Shown: positions 4,668 to 7,524 of the stretch, piece by piece
How the letters are laid out: every line of letters begins with the position of its first letter
How positions within the stretch are numbered: the first letter of the stretch is position 1
NCBI GenBank assembly: GCA_900554745.1
Contig: USIU01000056.1
Location: forward strand, 1-7,524
Direction: 5' to 3'
DNA: 7,524 nt
Source: an uncultured Leuconostoc sp.
Lineage (GTDB): Bacteria > Bacillota > Bacilli > Lactobacillales > Lactobacillaceae
Notes under the pieces: generated by a model
The model's database searches: none
Told to the model about the DNA's origin: nothing
Seen by the model: the letters and a program-made list of their open reading frames with translations, nothing else
Translations under genes and position numbers: made by a program

Positions 4668-6533
4668 TTACCCTGACTGTTGTTTCTTAATATTGATCAA
4701 TTCGGTCATGAGCTGCAACAACTTGGTGTCATCATGTTGTTGCTTAGCCAGCGTGATCATTTGTTGTAATTCTTCAATACGTGCGGCAATCGGCGCTTGC
4801 TCCATAATAATTTGCAGATAATCATGAATGGCCTCTTGCTCAATGGTGAGATCACCATAAGCCCGATCAATGGCCATAATCTTTTGATTTAAAGCTGGTT
4901 TCTGGATAAAATCCATAAATTGCGCTAAATCAAATGGCTCCGGATGTTGTCCTTGATAAATGGCCGCCAACATCATCAGTAATTGATAATCGGGATGCAC
5001 AAATGCAAAACCAGCGGTCGCTTTAACTTGCGCTAACACTTGTGGTGATTTAATCATGGCCATCAACAACGCCCGCTCCGCCTGCTCGACCTGCGTTAAG
5101 TGCTGCCCAACTTGGGGCATTGCCACCTCATTGGCAGCTGATACCGGTGGTGCCATCTGATCCGTATAGGATTTGGTGGCTTGTTTTGCATAGCGCTGCT
5201 TGGCAGTTGGCTGCACTCGACTTTGCGCTAATGTTTGTTGGAGCTGAGCCTGCAATGCCTGCTTTGACGTACCAAATTCATTGGCAATTTTGGTGAGTTG
5301 CAAATCTTGTTCAACCGGCGTGGCTTGTTGTAAGGTTTGCATCACCTCTTGCAAAAAAGCCAGATACTGCACTTGGTTACTGAGATTTTTCCCAGTCCGA
5401 GCGGCGTTGACCAAAAACTCAATCGGCGTCTGAATATTTTGTTCCAAAGCCTGTTGTAGTGCTGCCGGACCACGCTGAATCCGCAAATCATCGGGATCTA
5501 ATTGGTCCGGTAACGCGACCACCCCAATGTCAACTTGCTGCGCATGCGTTTGAATTAATGTAATCGCGCGCTTGGCTGCCTTTTGACCCGCTTCATCGCC
5601 ATCGTAAACGAGTAAAATACGTTGGGCGACCCGTGCTAATTGTTGAACATGCTCAGGGGTTAAGGCTGTGCCCATCGTGGCAACACCCATCCCTTTACCT
5701 GCCATATCCGCCGAAATGACATCCATAAACCCTTCAAAAATCAGGGCTGTATTGGTTTGCCGCATTTGATTTTTAGCACGATCAAAATTATAAAGAATTT
5801 TGCCTTTTGTGAAAAATGGACTTTCCGGGCTGTTCATATATTTGATGGTGTTATCTGACGCAAGTGCACGCCCAGAAAAACCAACCACTTGGCCACGTGC
5901 CGTCTTGATGGGCCACACAATCCGTCCCGCAAAACGATCACGCATCACGCCTTGATCGTTTGTAATAAATAATTCTGATGCCTGCAAGATATCTGAAGCG
6001 ATATTTTGATCTTTGGCATACTGCAACAACACATTGTCGTCCGGCGCAAAACCAATCCCAAATTGCTTGATGACCGCATCAGATAACTGCCGCTTATCGT
6101 GTAAATAAGCTAAAGCTGTTTCGCCTGATGTGGTATTTAATAAAATATGCTGATACAACCGTTGGGCGGCTGAATGCAGATCGTAAATGGCTTGCGTGCG
6201 ACTATCAATAGGATGCGCGGCTTGCGCTGTCAATTGTTGATCAACTGGCATGTCCGCTTTCTCAGCCAAAGATAGAACCGCTTCCGGATAGCTCAGGCCC
6301 TCTTTTTCCATGATAAAAGAAAAAACAGAGCCTGAACGGCCACAAGAAAAACAGTTAAAGACCTGTTTGTTTTCTTCAACGAAGAGCGAGGGATGCCGAT
6401 CGTCGTGGAAAGGACATGACCCGTTCCACTGGCGACCACGTTTGACCAATTGCGTATATTCCCCGATCACATCAACGATATTCACTTTTTTACGCACTTC
6501 ATCAATGAAGGCATCTGGGATTCGACTTGCCAT
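4668..6533 (-). CDS. dnaG: DNA primase DnaG
   Basis: The 621-residue primase makes RNA primers at the replication fork while bound to the replicative helicase. The N-terminal CHC2 zinc-binding domain has Cys40, His43, Cys61 and Cys64. The RNA polymerase domain spans about 115-370 and contains the TOPRIM core: Glu267 in FEGFMD and the metal-binding DGD at 311-313. LDPDDL (345-350) corresponds to the conserved DPDE-type motif. A Gln-rich linker (about 430-480) leads to the C-terminal helicase-binding domain (about 485-621), beginning QAERALLMAMI. Domains are complete and length is normal. The ATG at 6533 follows AAAGG about 7 bases upstream, a modest ribosome binding site. It is the first gene of a dnaG-rpoD operon, transcribed from a consensus promoter through a leader hairpin. 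Confidence 0.98.
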   Translation of the reverse strand: MASRIPDAFIDEVRKKVNIVDVIGEYTQLVKRGRQWNGSCPFHDDRHPSLFVEENKQVFNCFSCGRSGSVFSFIMEKEGLSYPEAVLSLAEKADMPVDQQLTAQAAHPIDSRTQAIYDLHSAAQRLYQHILLNTTSGETALAYLHDKRQLSDAVIKQFGIGFAPDDNVLLQYAKDQNIASDILQASELFITNDQGVMRDRFAGRIVWPIKTARGQVVGFSGRALASDNTIKYMNSPESPFFTKGKILYNFDRAKNQMRQTNTALIFEGFMDVISADMAGKGMGVATMGTALTPEHVQQLARVAQRILLVYDGDEAGQKAAKRAITLIQTHAQQVDIGVVALPDQLDPDDLRIQRGPAALQQALEQNIQTPIEFLVNAARTGKNLSNQVQYLAFLQEVMQTLQQATPVEQDLQLTKIANEFGTSKQALQAQLQQTLAQSRVQPTAKQRYAKQATKSYTDQMAPPVSAANEVAMPQVGQHLTQVEQAERALLMAMIKSPQVLAQVKATAGFAFVHPDYQLLMMLAAIYQGQHPEPFDLAQFMDFIQKPALNQKIMAIDRAYGDLTIEQEAIHDYLQIIMEQAPIAARIEELQQMITLAKQQHDDTKLLQLMTELINIKKQQSG

Positions 6534-6548
6534 AGCCGCCTTTCAACA

Positions 6549-6576
6549 ATAAAAGTCGCAGACCACAGTCTGCGAC
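6549..6576 (-). promoter_or_regulatory. Strong hairpin in the dnaG leader, attenuator-like
   Basis: GTCGCAGAC (6576-6568) pairs perfectly with GTCTGCGAC (6563-6555) around TGTG: a 9-bp GC-rich stem followed on the minus strand by TTTTATT. It begins about 14 nt after the predicted start of transcription and ends 21 bases before the dnaG ATG. The shape is that of a short-tract intrinsic terminator placed inside a leader, so it may attenuate transcription or stabilise the 5' end of the mRNA. I saw no competing antiterminator helix. No gene upstream on this strand needs it. Confidence 0.6.
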
Positions 6577-6596
6577 ACGATTGAACTGTACAAAAA

Positions 6597-6625
6597 ATTA
6601 TACGTTTTTACACGCCACTTGTCAA
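6597..6625 (-). promoter_or_regulatory. Perfect-consensus sigma-A promoter of dnaG-rpoD
   Basis: TTGACA (6625-6620), exactly 17 bp, and TATAAT (6602-6597): both hexamers match consensus fully. Transcription should begin near 6590, giving a leader of about 57 nt that carries the hairpin. Because the operon encodes the sigma factor itself, this promoter is autoregulatory in principle. Confidence 0.92.
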
Positions 6626-6876
6626 GGTATTTGTTTCGGTGTAATCGTTGATATGACGGCATTTTTATTTTTAGCTTTCCGGATTATGTAAACTAAAAGA
6701 ACGTGAACTCGTTAACGCCAAACCAAAAATTGAGAACCTTTTAACATTTGTCTGGTTGAGATGTCCTGTATTGTGGTTTCGAGCAGTGATGACTGGATTT
6801 TTTTCACTTTATTTTGAGGCATCTGAATATTTTCCCATGTTCGCTCCCAGGTAGACACGGAAAATAAGCCACGACA
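6626..6876. other. Intergenic region with no convincing gene
   Basis: This AT-rich stretch lies between the divergent dnaG and RsgA-like promoters. The minus strand is free of stops from about 6979 to a TAA at 6714-6712. The only usual start codon toward its 5' end is a TTG at 6900, which would give 62 residues (ending GSQFLVWR) with no ribosome binding site at proper spacing. The frame also overlaps a plausible plus-strand promoter. I recognise no family in it. It could be a decayed gene remnant, but nothing positive supports that. Confidence 0.45.
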
Positions 6877-6906
6877 TCGACAATAAAATCCTGCTTCCAA
6901 TATATT
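6877..6906 (+). promoter_or_regulatory. Predicted sigma-A promoter of the RsgA-like gene
   Basis: TCGACA (6877-6882), an 18-bp spacer and TATATT (6901-6906) match consensus at five of six positions in each box. Transcription would start near 6913, leaving a roughly 88-nt AT-rich leader before the ATG at 7001. I found no stable hairpin in it. Confidence 0.55.
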
Positions 6907-7000
6907 AGAGTGAGATAAATTTTTCCTTAATTCAGCACATCTATTTGTTAATATGTCATTATTTTTCTGGTTGTGATACTATTTAATCAAGGATCTTGAT

Positions 7001-7524
7001 ATGTCAGAAAAAAATTCAACCACATTTTTTGCGACAATTGTGTCACAAAATCATGACTTATATACCGTTGCTAAGCATCATGCATTGGACAACGACGTTT
7101 TGTTAGCAAAAATTTCCGGTCAGCTCGCTTACAATATTAGCACCTCGTTAGCCTATCCTGTTGTGGGCGATGTTGTGGCAATAACACATTCACCTTTTGA
7201 TAAAATAGCCATTATTCATCGCGTTTGTCCGCGCAAAAGTTTACTATCACGTGTCACTTCTGGCAGTAGTCATACTATTCAGCCGATTGCGGCCAATATC
7301 GACATTGTTTTTGTCACCACCTCACTTGATCAAAATTTCAATTTAAGTCGCATCGAGCGTTACCTCTCTGTCGCTTGGGAAAGCGGTGCCCAACCGGCCA
7401 TCATTTTGACAAAAGCTGATTTAGTTGTTGATTTAGAAACCAAAATAGCAGACCTTAAACAAATTGCCAAATCGTTACCTATCTTCGTGACAGACAGTCA
7501 TGAGTTTACTTCATTAAAACATTT
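7001..7524 (+). CDS. RsgA/YjeQ-like ribosome small subunit-dependent GTPase (partial, 3' end missing)
   Basis: The 174 residues visible are the N-terminal half of a circularly permuted GTPase that acts in 30S ribosomal subunit maturation. An N-terminal OB-fold covers about 8-85, including YPVVGDVVAI (52-61) and the basic PRKSLLSR (77-84). Then come QPIAANIDIVFVTTSLDQNF (94-113), the SRIERYL helix (116-122) and WESGAQPAIILTKADL (126-141). Thr-Lys-Ala-Asp at 137-140 is the G4 motif, which comes first in this permuted family. The G1, G2 and G3 motifs and the C-terminal zinc-binding domain lie beyond the window. The roughly 30-residue N-terminal lead and the AWESGA wording are closer to the longer RsgA-type paralogue than to compact Bacillus YloQ, so a second rsgA copy elsewhere is possible. 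The ATG at 7001 is chosen because AAGGA (6989-6993) lies 7 bases upstream and a stop closes the frame at 6974. Confidence 0.9.
   Translation, partial: MSEKNSTTFFATIVSQNHDLYTVAKHHALDNDVLLAKISGQLAYNISTSLAYPVVGDVVAITHSPFDKIAIIHRVCPRKSLLSRVTSGSSHTIQPIAANIDIVFVTTSLDQNFNLSRIERYLSVAWESGAQPAIILTKADLVVDLETKIADLKQIAKSLPIFVTDSHEFTSLKH

Noticed and set aside
6310..6552. An 80-codon plus-strand frame opposite the start of dnaG
   Set aside because: It is antisense to the conserved zinc-binding domain of DnaG and crosses the dnaG start; no independent support.
6549..6576. The dnaG-leader hairpin as terminator of an upstream minus-strand gene
   Set aside because: No credible upstream gene exists on that strand and the hairpin lies downstream of the dnaG promoter, so it belongs to the dnaG leader.
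6712..6900. A 62-codon minus-strand gene with a TTG start
   Set aside because: No properly spaced ribosome binding site, no recognised family, and the start overlaps a good plus-strand promoter; kept only as a remark on the intergenic region.

Overview
This window looks like core chromosome of a low-to-mid-GC lactic acid bacterium, most likely Weissella or a close relative in the Leuconostoc group. That placement is an inference from protein character (a RpoD with an N-terminal extension, a dnaG-rpoD pair, QueT and PnuC salvage transporters) and from Firmicutes-type expression signals: AGGAG ribosome binding sites, sigma-A promoters, and hairpin plus T-run terminators. I see no mobile element, CRISPR array, tRNA or rRNA.

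Layout. (1) At the left edge lies the C-terminal end of a plus-strand membrane permease (1-172). It converges on a minus-strand pnuC (214-1005), and the two share one compact bidirectional terminator. (2) pnuC, a vitamin B3 riboside transporter, has an unusually long 5' leader of about 157 nt. The leader contains a palindrome at the predicted transcription start, a hexapeptide ORF with a strong ribosome binding site, and a hairpin just ahead of the pnuC ribosome binding site. (3) A minus-strand cluster follows in the order queT, an SDR oxidoreductase, and a uracil-DNA glycosylase family protein. queT is preceded by a recognisable preQ1-I riboswitch whose 3' tail contains the queT ribosome binding site. 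queT and the SDR gene overlap by one base (TAATG). The glycosylase has its own internal promoter, which also shows that its correct start is an internal ATG. (4) dnaG (primase) and rpoD (primary sigma factor) form the classic macromolecular-synthesis pair on the minus strand. They are driven by a perfect-consensus promoter (TTGACA, 17 bp, TATAAT), with a strong hairpin in the dnaG leader, and rpoD ends in an intrinsic terminator. (5) A divergent intergenic region of about 375 bp separates dnaG from a plus-strand RsgA-like circularly permuted GTPase that runs off the right edge.

How it works together. Two salvage systems stand out: nicotinamide riboside uptake (PnuC) for NAD, and queuosine-precursor uptake (QueT) for tRNA modification. 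Each has its own RNA leader. Replication priming and housekeeping transcription initiation are co-expressed from dnaG-rpoD. The most interesting items are regulatory rather than new enzymes: the composite pnuC leader, the hairpin under the dnaG-rpoD promoter, preQ1-controlled translation that may extend to an uncharacterised SDR, and a HeH/SAP-like N-terminal extension on RpoD. I see no clear undescribed defence or biosynthetic system.
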